NCBI GenBank assembly: GCA_963978905.1
Contig: OZ022260.1
Location: forward strand, 14,373,725-14,437,724
Source of the DNA: Trichostrongylus colubriformis
Lineage: Eukaryota; Nematoda; Chromadorea; Rhabditida; Trichostrongylidae
Direction: 5' to 3'
DNA length: 64,000 nt
Below are positions 26,112-48,869 of the stretch, one piece after another. The translations under genes were made by a program, and so were the position numbers. The notes under the pieces are model-generated. The model did not search any database. It was given only the letters and a program-made list of their open reading frames with translations, and was not told the origin of the DNA. Within the stretch, counting starts at the first letter, position 1; every line of letters begins with the position of its first letter.

Positions 26112-27043
26112 CAGGGTGGGGCAAAATTACGGAAACTAAATTGATGCCTCCCAAAAATTTTATTTCAGCTTGAACAAAAAAGTAATCACTATCGATTTAT
26201 TCCCTAGAAAAAACTAAACAAAAACCACTTCTCTTCTTTCAAAACAAGCCCATTTACTTCGACACAGGCTCGAAGACGCTCCGGAAACGCGTTGACCGTG
26301 GCGTGGAGGTAGTCCTCTTCCAACTCATTCCATGCTTTCTCCAGTGCTGCCTCCAGAGAATTGAGATCGCGGTGGGGTATGAGCATGCTTTGGACCCGAG
26401 GACGCTCCATACAGGGAAATCGAGTGGGTTGAGGTCCGGTGAACTGGGATGCCGTTCATCACAAGCGATGGAATCTGGGAATTTTCCTTGCACCGCTCCT
26501 GGACAATCTTGGCCTCGTGAGCAGGGGCACTGCCTTGTTGATAGCACCATTTCTTATATCCGAAGTGCCTCTGGCCCACAGTAGGACTTCGTTCTTCAGA
26601 ATGCCCAAATAGTTGTTCCCGTTGACCTTGATTCCCTGTGGAACGAAGACCAGCGGCGAGTGAAGACCACGCAGATGATCGCGCATCTTCTTGATTTTCG
26701 CCTTGATCGTGATAGAAGTCGGTCTCCCACGTCCTGGTTGGTCGGAGAGGTTTGCTAGTTCTGTAAACATTGCGATTGTTTCCGACATAAGACTTCCTGG
26801 TACCTTCAGACGGCGGGAGATGTCAATCGCCCGGAATCCTTGAAGGTGCAGGTCGATGATGGAAGTCCGGTTAGGGGACGGCCTTGTCATTTCAGGTCAA
26901 ATATGAAATTTCTCATGCTGGTTAGTAGAGAAGGTTGCGCTGAATCAAATAAAAACAAGCAAAAGCTTTCTAAATGCGAAAAGCGCCTCCGGGGCCAAAT
27001 TTCCCGCGGCCGCGCCTAGTTTCCGTAATTTTGCCCCACCCTG
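26112..27043 (-). mobile_element. Tc1-like transposon, internally deleted
   Basis: 932 bp with 28-bp ends starting CAGGGTGGGGCAAAATTACG, inside TA duplications (26110-26111, 27044-27045). The minus strand encodes an N-terminal helix-turn-helix (TSIIDLHLQGFRAIDISRRL) and a basic RGRPTSITIKAKIKKMRDH stretch. It then encodes the C-terminal half: QQGSAPAHEAKIVQ (second catalytic Asp replaced by Gly), PSSPDLNPLDFPVWSVL and LEAALEKAWNELEEDYLHA. The open frame 26459-26890 covers the N-terminal part; frameshifts separate the rest and about 300 bp of the centre is missing. Confidence 0.88.
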
Positions 27044-28211
27044 TAGTGTACGAGTACCCATGCATACCTAAATTACATGACAATGCATCAGTGGAACATA
27101 GAGTAGCGCTCAAAAGTCTTCGGCCAAAACTTTTTTGTCATAACTTTTTTTCTACTTGACCAGATTTGACAAAATTTTAATATGTGGTGCCTGCACCTAT
27201 TGCCAACATTTCCCTCTACTTGAGTGCCGCATGACACTTTTCATGGTTTTTTACAAGAATTTACTACAAGACCACCGAAAAAAAGAAAAAGGCTTGGTAA
27301 AGAAAAACGGCTTTCTTTACAAAAACAAAACGAGCAAGCCTCAGAGAACATTAATATTCTGTAGAAAGACCACGACTTTTGATGACAGCGGCACAGCGGG
27401 ACGGCATAGCGATTGCACTCCAAAAACAAAAAATTTTATTTAACCACGTAAATTATACGGTTAAGCGCCAAAATAGTATATTTATTATACAGTGTCTTCA
27501 AGTACAACATACTAAAATTTCTCTTAGATCGGTCCAGTCGCAAAAAAGTTACAAGTGAAAAACCCAAGTAAAAAACCACATGGCCGAAGACTTTTGAGTG
27601 TTACTGTATATACAGGCAAGTCCTTGTCTTCTACCCTTACCGTGAGTAGAGTCTATGGCATTTGATGGATCTATAGATGGCAATGATGTGCACTTCGAAA
27701 CCATGATCAGTTTTGCGAACGAATAATCTTTGATAATGGTTGTACACTTGACCATTCGAAAAAAATTCATGTCTCATGGTTATGTGACACAGCTACAAGC
27801 AACCAGACGAACGGAAAACCTCATCGTCATGAATAGTGAATTTTCCCTGCTGTTAGAATATATTTATTCACTTTGGCACTCAAAGAAATAGCTGAAGGTG
27901 TTAACAGTGCCTACTCTTGTCCGACAAATGACTTGCAATTAGGCAACGCAAAGGAGGTTTCTTTGATTTTGTAATAATATTACGAACAAGGATCAGTTAT
28001 GTAATAAAGCGTTCTCAAGTTATTTCACCATAATTATCGTAGCTATGTATTGTCACAGGGATAACGATCGGCAACATGCTGAATACAATTTGTGAAATCA
28101 CATATAGTTAAAACCGGTCAAACTCTACCAAACCTAAGGCTCTGACCCTAACACAACGCTAAAACTCGTACTCAAAATGTAATACATGCTAGGATTACCC
28201 ATCGCACAATT
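27044..28211. other. 3' flank of the ALT gene
   Basis: AT-rich, no open frame with a recognisable domain. No clear polyadenylation context could be assigned beyond general AATAAA-like strings. Confidence 0.4.
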
Positions 28212-40324
<12,113 letters not shown>

Positions 40325-40333
40325 ACTGAAACA
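40325..40333 (-). promoter_or_regulatory. Probable spliced-leader acceptor of ALT
   Basis: On the minus strand TTGTTTCAG is followed by a single T and then the ATG. An acceptor this close to the start with no upstream coding exon is the usual sign of trans-splicing in nematodes. The SL sequence itself is not encoded here. Confidence 0.6.
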
Positions 40334-42534
40334 ATTCATACACAGTGATAACGTAGAAAAAACCCACGACTTATTGGGAAACTGAAAATAATGGTGAAAA
40401 CCAAGTTGTTGGCAAGTTATCAGTGATACCTGAACGGCCGCTGGCAACCTCAGGTTGATTATAATTACGTCCCCTCATTACTAAAGTAATCAGCGCTGTG
40501 GCGGGGTATGTGATGGGGTGGGGGGGGGGGCATTTGGCTGCATGCATGTCATGTACATTCCAGATCAAAACAGGTCCACAAGGAAGAGGAATGTATGGAA
40601 GTTCGAAAAATGATTGGGAACCGTGAAGTGGGCTGGTTCCTAACCACAGACCTGAAAAAAGCTCCGCTGTCGAGGAGCTAATTGTGCTTATGCCTCCTCC
40701 CTTATCCACATGATGCCCATAAAACCTCCTAGTACACTCGCGAGGTCAATAGGCGACTTTGAATAGGGTGGACCATCGCAATCCTCCTTCCCATTCTTGG
40801 GCTGAATCCATATTTCCCAACCTCTACACCTTAACATATTGCGTACCCTCACTGAACCCTTTCGTAGGTGTTCCTGAAGAAGATATGCACCATATGCAAG
40901 AATAAGAACCGACAAGGCGTCTCGAATTCATCACTGTTTACTCTGTATTGAGTGCGGTGAGCACTCTAAAGGAGAGTGCATCGCCGTTTCACAAAAAAAA
41001 AAATCAATAAATTTTATAGATACACTCCGTGCAAGACTAGCGGTTAGATATTCGAGTACTTTCGTGGTAACTATTTGAAAGCAAAGTCAACAATTAAAAA
41101 AGCTGACAATCTGCCTTTACTGAACAAATCATTCTCCCATGAATCCTCAGTTAAAAAAGAAAGTCGAACTCACTTGGCTTCAGCGACCTTCCCGACGCAC
41201 TAAGAAAATGAGAATGTCGGCGAACTACCCAGACCGATTGCTATCAGTTTGAACAATAGTTGATCGAACACAACCCGGTCAGGAATTTGGCAATCGGGCG
41301 CGTAATTATCAGCACTATGGCGCCATGGCACCACTGGCGTTCGTCCCATGGAAACGATAATTTTCCAAGCCCTTCCTGCACCGTTCCTTATTCCCCACTC
41401 AGAGTTCTGCCATTGTGTGGATATGTGGGAGGGAGGGTGACGGGGGGGGGGGCATTTATGGCTAACGTACCTTTATCTGTAACCCAGCACAATCGAAACA
41501 AAGAGTTCTGCTTGAATTATTTCAGCGTCCCCCATATCCACATGACACTCATTTCTTTCCCCCAATAATCTATACTCTCAGGGTTTTTCGTGTCGGGTCA
41601 GTCGATTTCTCGGGTCAGTTAACTTATCGAAACGATGTTTTTAGCGGCTTCCGAAGGTCTTAAAGGCTCAACCTCTTCATTCCACCTTACTAACCGCGGG
41701 TGATAAATGGGCCCTTGTGACTGCCATAAATGATCGCTTTTTCCTTCTAAATGATTATGGCGGCTTATAATGGTGTTTGAGGTGGGTGGAAACATAAGAT
41801 GGAAGGTCACTCATTGAGATTACGCCGTGCATGCGACCTCTCTTGAACTTGCGAACCCATTTGAAAAGGTACTTGGTCTACATAACGACTTATGGGTCGG
41901 TCAGTGTTCTCATGAATTTTTCTGTTCGGCACCAATCACCACCTGATGAGCTAAATTAGTTGTATCAGGCAAAATGAAACGGTTGTGTTGATTTCCCAAG
42001 AAAATGCTTAACCTCAAACAATGAGAGATTATAGTGAACTAATTATTCTTAATTTTGTAGGATTTTAACCTGAGATTGGTGTATAGTTAAAGTGGAGTTT
42101 TCTTTTTTTGGAGGGGGAGCTTGTAACGAAGAGTTGCCAAGTCATTTGTTCAGAAAAAATGCCAATATTTGATAGGAGTCAAAATGATTAATAATCAGAA
42201 GTACTCACAAATGGAAAAAGATAAGGCTGGAGCAACCCTGGTGCGGAGGGCGAGTGGATTCACAGAACGAGCAGACGAGGAAAGAGCCTGAAGTTATCAG
42301 CGCAATTACATGTTATCAGTAACGTCATGTCAAAACAATCGTGAAGACGTGCAATTTCACTGAAGCTAATTATTAGACGAAAATAGCATAGATACTGGAA
42401 CCGATTAAAGACACACTGTAGATGTGGTTGCTCTCCTTGAAGATGGGAGCAGAGAAGTTAATCGGACCGCGAATACACGTTTGAATACAAGTAGAGTTTT
42501 CAAAAACTGGAAAAAAACACTATAATAAGGATCT
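40334..42534. other. ALT upstream region, no gene recognised
   Basis: Holds two pure G runs (40520-40530 and 41442-41452), both followed by GCATTT, which suggests a shared repeat. Open frames (up to 112 codons) have no motif. The ALT promoter should lie near 40.4-41 kb, but no element can be named. Confidence 0.4.
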
Positions 42535-42953
42535 CGATATTTTTAATTTTTGATAGCTGCTGATTTTCGCCGCAGCCCGCGATGCGAGAATTGTTACATG
42601 TATGCTGAACTATGGGCAAAAGCTTCGGTCTCGGACGGAGCTCGAACTCGCACTCCGGGTGACGGTTGGGACACACCAATCTAGGCCGTGACCCTGTGAC
42701 AGCTTGTGGCCTTTGCCCTGTGACATGAATAATTCAGTCAATTTGACTATACAACGAAACAGACTTGCAAGGAGGACACGATTTACATGAACAAATTGTC
42801 TGGATTATTCAAGGCTTAGATCAAAGGCCACAGACTGTTACAGGGTCACGGCCTAGATTCGTGTGTCCCAACCTACACCCCTCGCACTCCATGCATTCCG
42901 GGCACATGTGCTAATCCATTACACCATCGAGTCCCCTTTCACCTTAACTCAGC
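42535..42953 (-). repeat. SINE family 2, interrupted full copy
   Basis: On the minus strand it starts near AACTCAGC-like sequence complement at 42953. The head has box A TGGTGTAATGGATTAGCAC and box B GCGAGTTCGAGCTCC, then a body ending CGCATCGCGGGCTGCGGCG and a poly-A-rich tail (AAAAATTAAAAATATC). A Mutator-like MITE splits it at 42657-42880. Head and body also occur at 20442-20560 and 54245-54337. Confidence 0.65.
42657..42880. mobile_element. Mutator-like MITE inside SINE 2
   Basis: 224 bp. Ends GGGTGACGGTTGGGACACAC and GGGTGTAGGTTGGGACACAC (complement of the right end) pair over about 55 bases. A perfect 10-bp target duplication CTCGCACTCC sits at 42647-42656 and 42881-42890. The 9-10 bp duplication and GGGTG ends suggest the Mutator superfamily. 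No coding capacity. Confidence 0.85.
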
Positions 42954-44424
42954 TTCCAAATACTATGAATAAGACTTCTTGTAATATTCTCTTAGAGGAT
43001 CTTCCAAAGTTACAGGCACCAGTCGCGGACAAGTTCTCAAACGTAGAGAGGAGAATGAGAAAAATGAGAGAGTTTGTGGTCGAACGAGAAACCAGACGCA
43101 AGAGACTGCGATAGCACTAAGAATTATGATAACACGGACAGAGATAGAATGAACCGCATATTTTATTGAAATGGACCGAGTGTTCTCGTTATTCGTCCCT
43201 ATTCCATTCAAGTACCAGCACTTTACGTATCTTCCTCTAACTTACAGATGAAAAGATAAAGTTCACTTAAATTAATAGCAGACTTTACTGTAAAAAGTGG
43301 GCCTCTGCGAAGCTAAAATCGTTCCATTCTTGAAAGGCGAGAGAGGGGCATGTACAGTATTCTGTTCTACCCAACTTTGCTCGAAATTGTTCCCCGCCTC
43401 TGCTCGAAATTATATTTTCGTTTATTTTATTTTTATTTATGTTTATCATCAATCATATTGATTTATAAGCATTTATAGTTGTAACTGAATAAATGTGGGA
43501 TATTGGATAATGGTGGTTCGCCGATGTTTGAGCCGATCCTTGAGGTTCCGTGCCGTCTCTCGATTGTCCGCTTGACCTCAGCGCCCACCGGCTGTCAGCT
43601 AATCAAGCGAACTTTTCGATGTTATCAGGAGTCATGTTTCATAATAATACTGCTGCTGCTGCTGTGAAGATGACTTTTGAAAAAAAACAACTCCATACAC
43701 CAACTGACGAGTATCAATGCCAGTCTATCATTTCAAGTATAGTCCACTATTTCGAAATTCGTCACAATGAAGTAAGTATTTTTAACATTGCACATGCACT
43801 GTAAACAGATTGAATGTCCTCTAAGATCGATTAGCAGCGAAGATTGCTCTGATAAAAGACTGAATGGAGCTACGGTAGCTCTTCTCACTATGGGCGAGTC
43901 TTCAAGATCAGCGACAGGATCGAGAACTATCCCACATTATCTTGAGTGGAGTATGAAAAAAGAAATTTGCAAAAGTGGAAGTAAAGACCGGAAAGCCCAG
44001 CAAGCAATGTATTTCATGACAGTATTGTTCTGCAGGGGAGTGAAGGAGTGAAAGTCGGATAGCTCTGAATACGTCCATGCTCTTTTTTAACGTCAAGAAC
44101 GACAAAAGATTCCACGAAGGGAGCACTCTTAGCACATACAAGCATAAATACCATTGGTCGTACTGTAATTTATGAGCCGCATTCGTGCTGACTGACTGAA
44201 AAGTCGCCCACTATTGGACCGCAAGAGTAACCACGAGGCCGGAGGCATTTTTTGGATAAATGAACACGTGCTGATTCATGACTACGCAGAACATTCCGAC
44301 ATGACCGAATCGTTCAGAGTTCAATTTTGTAGTGCAGGAGAAACCGATGCGGTGTCGCTAGGTGTGAAAGACGCGGCAAAATGGACGCGATGGGAAACCA
44401 AATCCCTAAAAGGACCGGGAGCGA
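42954..44424. other. Intergenic with one weak exon candidate
   Basis: A plus-strand frame with a TTATCAG acceptor (43628) and strong donor GAA|GTAAGT (about 43770) reads GVMFHNNTAAAAVKMTFEKK then SIVHYFEIRHNE. It has a CTG repeat and no partner exon I could confirm. A short basic frame at 42966-43114 (ERRMRKMREFVVERE) may also be chance. Confidence 0.2.
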
Positions 44425-44705
44425 GTTAAAAGCGATAATCGGTTGAAAAAACCCCTGGACTGAAAAGTCAGACGTCCTGTTCTGTACTCACATCTCGCGC
44501 ACATCCCTTCAAACTGCAACATCACCTTTCCGAGTAGCTCGCTTTGAACTAGTCATTTGTTGTATGGTAAGGTGTGCCTGATTCATTCCCGTGACGTGTT
44601 GACGTGTGAGTAAGGTGTCGTGTGTGCAATGTCTGAACCTAACGAACTGCAAGCGTTACGGTAAGTTATACCGTAGGCAAAAATTGTCGTCTCCCGGTGT
44701 CTATG
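44425..44705 (+). repeat. Dispersed repeat family D, copy 2
   Basis: Ordered similarity to 6240-6640, ending at the shared ATACCGTAGGCAAAAATTGTC / TCCCGGTGTCT block. Confidence 0.55.
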
Positions 44706-45049
44706 CATCGACACATTGCTCCTCTGCTCCACCTATCCATTTCAAAAGGCGCTGAGCAGTTGCGTTCCCTACCGATCGTAGCAAATGAATTTGGTACATC
44801 ACCTCATCTCCAAAAAAAGTGCAAGTTTGTTTGTTTGGGCGAGATTCATCACTTCGTCCTTCAAATCGCGTGTGTGGAAGTAGCGAGATTTTTCAGCATT
44901 TCATTTGCGTTTTAGAGCTCTACAAAAAACATTCACGAAAACCTTTTGGCACATGTGCAGCTGTCCTTTCATCTATTCACAGGATACGTCCTCATCGTTG
45001 GTACATCGCAAAGGAACAGAAGAGCACCGTTGGACTAGCAGAAGGTAGG

Positions 45050-45201
45050 CAGCGTTCATAGTTAGCGCCGGCATGGGGGCAATGAGGCAGAGTGGCACGG
45101 GGGAGGCGCAGAGAAGACGCAGGCAACAAGGCAGGGTGCTGAAAGCGGAGACGCAACGCAGCCACGCTCTGCCGCCAGCACCAAAGAGTATGAACGCGGC
45201 C
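45050..45201. repeat. GC-rich TIR element, copy 3
   Basis: Left AGCGTTCATAGTTAGCGCCGG pairs with right CCGCCAGCACCAAAGAGTATGAACGC. The core contains GGGGGCAATGAGGCAGAGTG and GGCAACAAGGCAGGGTG. A 150-codon minus-strand frame (45062-45514) overlaps it and is treated as an artefact. Confidence 0.55.
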
Positions 45202-45879
45202 GTCGGGGAAGGGGCCTATGCTGTAAGCGATTAACGTAAGGAGCAAGAAAACGTAGTGCGAGTGGGGCGAGTGGGTGCGGGTGCATAACCTGGGGGCAAG
45301 CTGGAAGGAGATAAGAAAATGAGCATTTCGGAGAGCGGCAGGTTGGGAATTCTACAACAGCACAGCAGAGCAGCAATCTACCAGTGAACGACTCATAAAA
45401 AGTGTCATCCAAAGCAGAATTACGAAAACAGCTGCAGTTAGGGGTTAATGGGTTGTTTTCTATGATTTCATAATGAACTTCTATGCCCACATAGAAAATA
45501 ATACTGCAGCTCACAAAGGATGCAAATAAAAACTAGTTACTTTCTTCTCATCGCTTGCCACTCCCTTAGTTCACCCAAACTCGCCCGCCCTTGTCGCATC
45601 TTTACACACACAACCGTCGAACGCAAACGGTGATAGGGTCATAGGAGGTCTCCTTCCAGACCCGCTTATCAGTTCACCTTTCATATTCGCTACTGTTTTC
45701 TAGACAGGAGGTTTATATGTAAATGCACGAAAAGTGCAGCACAGCAATTTCAAGGGGAAAAGATCCCCTTAAAACTGATAGGTCAACTGATAATCTTATC
45801 TTGTGCGAAATAGCTATACTATGATGATCGATCAAAGTCAGTCGCGGAAACGATATATTTAAAGGCAGTGATAGGGGAG

Positions 45880-46100
45880 ATTCGGACCAATAGTGAAAAA
45901 TGTAGTGAATATGGAAGTCGAGATGCTTACTAATGCTACAGTAAAGAAAAAATGGGAGGAAACGGTGAAATAACCGAGAAGTAGGACCCCTTTCCTACCG
46001 TTGATTCTCGATGCGGACCACCTTTCCGTCAATAGGAGGGTAGTCCGGACGAGTTCATGTTGCCAAGTCGAAACACGAAGGATATTCAGAAATACGACAG
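45880..46100 (-). repeat. Dispersed repeat pair E, copy 2
   Basis: Reverse-complement match to 7640-7850, with LLTERWSASRIN in translation. No termini were identified. Confidence 0.5.
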
Positions 46101-46418
46101 CATCTATTATATTTATTGGAGTGAGTAAGCGCCGTGATACCTTCAACAGTGTGGCATCTACCTGGCCAATTCCACCGTGGCCAATCCGGAATCACGTTGC
46201 CTGGAGGCGGCATCTGCCATTCAAAGGCGTCAGCTGTTACCGTTACGCCGTCTCTGCAGCTCAGGGCCGCGCTTTTATTGTTAGATGGGGATTTCGTCAT
46301 AAATAGGCCTCATAGGTCCTTAGTTTCCATGTGCCTGACTTCTTTTTAGAATTCCCAGTGATCACATCATCCCTAATGGTGTCTTCAACGAAAAGGTACG
46401 TACTTCTCGAGATTTATT

Positions 46419-46810
46419 TTAAATGCTATGTTTGAACATGGATACACAAGCCGCCTGCCTATTCTTTCTTGGAAATCCTGTAAAAGAAGATGCAAAGGCT
46501 CTGTTGCTGTCGGGTGGGGGTCGATAGGTCGGATTGCCGCGCGGCCGCCCGCGGCGATCAGCGCGGCAAGTACGAGTCGTTTGGAATTCCGCTCGAGACG
46601 CAATGAGCTTGTACCGTGAAGGTCATTGAAGGTAGGCGAACTCTCGAAGATTTCAACCTGCAATCGTTAGAGGTCCCTTGCGGAATTCCCAACGGCTCGT
46701 ACTGACGGCGCCGCGAGTGCGACGACGCAAGAGGGAATTCGACCTATCGACCCCCACCCGTTGCTGTCATATCCTGCGAAATCGTCGGGGATTTCCACCA
46801 CTTTAGAGAC
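46419..46810 (-). pseudogene. Possible host exon split by a MITE
   Basis: On the minus strand a CTCTTTCAG acceptor (46811-46819) opens a frame with VVEIPDDFAGYDSN up to the MITE target site. If the MITE and one target copy are ignored, the frame continues without shift (RAFASSFTGFPRKN) to TAA at 46419-46421, giving 45 codons. I do not recognise the protein and cannot exclude chance. Confidence 0.3.
46512..46759. mobile_element. Mutator-like MITE, GGGTGGGGGTCG family, copy 1
   Basis: 248 bp with ends GGGTGGGGGTCGATAGGTC and exact complement, flanked by a perfect 9-bp duplication GTTGCTGTC (46503-46511, 46760-46768). GC-rich interior (GCGCGGCCGCCCGCGGCG), no coding capacity. Same family as 60181-60463. 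Confidence 0.88.
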
Positions 46811-47986
46811 CTGAAAGAGGGGAAAGTGGAAGAGCCCTGAGATCATGGAACGTGAGCATGGTTTCGCGATGGAGAACACTTTCTCACGAGATCTGTAGAG
46901 ATCGGTGTCAAGTAGTACACGCGCGAATACATCCCCCTATGTATCTCGAAAACAAAAGTGATGGCCACTGTAGTAATTGAAGTACAGATCATAAAATATA
47001 CGAAACTTAGGAGGGGATACTATTAGAAAACGGAATCCAATGCAATAATTTTCACTCTCTCTACAATCTTCCTGCAAATGAAAGTTCCAAAGAAGAATCG
47101 AGTAGGCCCTCAAAATGCTTGAAAAGGGTACAACAGCGAAGCAACTACGAAAATATGAGTGATGAGGCAAAAGAGATCGATACTTGGCAATTTAGTCAAA
47201 AACTGGTCGCATGATGAGACTGGGCAGACACCCACCCGTAAACAATCCACTATCGGACACTTGTCAGTGCGACAGCCTGCTCGCCATTTACTGGACATGA
47301 ACTTTGGTCTGCTCAGTCTGAGCTGTCCCCAACAGCAGGCCGACTTCACACAGCTCACAGAACTGCCTATGTAATGTCTCTTTCGCTCCTATCAGAATAA
47401 CCTGCATGGACCTGAGCACCTCCTCTTCTTCCGCAAAGTCTTTTTTCGAGGTGAAGATGGCCATTATAAACGAGCTGAGGTTTTCATTTATTCTGATCCA
47501 GCATGCTCCCACAAAGTGATGAGAAGGACAAAGTACACCGGGTTTAACAAAACGTATCAGGTTCCGCCATGCAGTCGTCACTATGAGATAAAAGTTAAAG
47601 CATTAGAAGTTGACCTCTCTGGCAAATGCCACTCATTTCACATCCTTTCAGAATCGTTGGGACTTTTAAAGGCGTTCTAGCCTATACTGATTTCCGAGCC
47701 AACTCACAGCTCTCACTCTCCCTAGCGAGTCTTGTACCAATTTACCAACAGCGAAGAGAAGAAAATTTCTGGACGGGCGTTGACCTAGATTTCATCTCCG
47801 GACCATGCTGATGAGAGCGGCGCCAGTTATTTCTTTATCATCTCCCTTCAGGTAATTACACTCCAAAGACATAGAGAGAGTTGAGACAGAGGACAGAACA
47901 TCTAAATGATGAGGTAAAAACAAAAAAAGAAACTTTATAGTAAAATTATACCTAAAAGCACATCACGCGATGATCAGATTTGAAGC

Positions 47987-48395
47987 TTACTTTCTTAGGG
48001 CAAGTAGACTCTTGGATAGCTGCTCAGACTGCATCTTTTTTACGGCTACACGATGCCCCTTCAGTGTTATTGCGGTTGTGCCCGCTTGAATACAACCAAA
48101 CCACGCCCACCCAATCAAATCGCGCCTGGCCTCGGACGGGCGAATTCCCAACGAGAGGCATACATGGAGAAGGAAACTTCCGATAAGAGAAGATAATTTA
48201 ATGAAATAGCCATTCGATGAATAAAGCAGCTTGCACATCGGAAATCCTTTCGTCAAAAGCCAGGTGTGATTTGATTGGGTGGGCGTGGCTTGGTTGTGAT
48301 CAAGCAGCAGGCACAACAGCGAGAGTGCGCCGTGCGGCCGCAACAGAGGTGTTGTCTGAGCAGTTAACAACGGCCTACTGGCCCCAAGAAAGTAA
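47987..48395. mobile_element. Foldback element with ~160-bp arms
   Basis: The left arm starting TTACTTTCTTAGGGC (47987-48145) pairs imperfectly with the right arm (48235-48395). The inner part AACCAAACCACGCCCACCCA is the best-conserved stretch. No coding region or clear target duplication. Confidence 0.65.
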
Positions 48396-48713
48396 TTTAT
48401 TGATATGATTATCGCGTGGTGTGCCTTTCAGTAACCAAATGAAGCAATACCCAAAGTATAATAACTATATGCAAATAGACGAGCCCAAAATGGACACACT
48501 CCGAAGATTTCAAGTCCAGTTTCTGGAAACTGCAACTTACTAACACTAAGCCCTCTTAACATCACTGAACCCTCCAAAAGGGAGGAGAACAGCAAAAGCT
48601 AACGAGCCGATTTGACTGAAAAGTCCGGTTCACTTCATCCTCCATGCTCACTCGATGCTCAGCTGGTTGAGTTGGCGATGATAATTTTCGCTTTGCCACA
48701 CCAGGTTTTAGGT

Positions 48714-48869
48714 GGAACCTTTATTAGTGACCCAATGTTTCCATTCGATTTACTCGTACCAACAGTACTATCTGTGGTTGTGGGTCCGTGCTCCCCACAG
48801 GCGGTGGAACCTTCGGCGCTTTTGAAGAAGGTGAAACGGTAGAAGCGGTGGGCCACTAATAAAGGTTCC
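48714..48869. mobile_element. 156-bp MITE
   Basis: Ends GGAACCTTTATTAGTGACCC and its near-complement at 48848-48869, extended outward by TTTTARG. Too short to code; TSD not resolved. Confidence 0.55.

Noticed and set aside
45062..45514. 150-codon minus-strand frame
   Set aside because: Half of it is the GC-rich TIR element and the rest has no motif or splice context.
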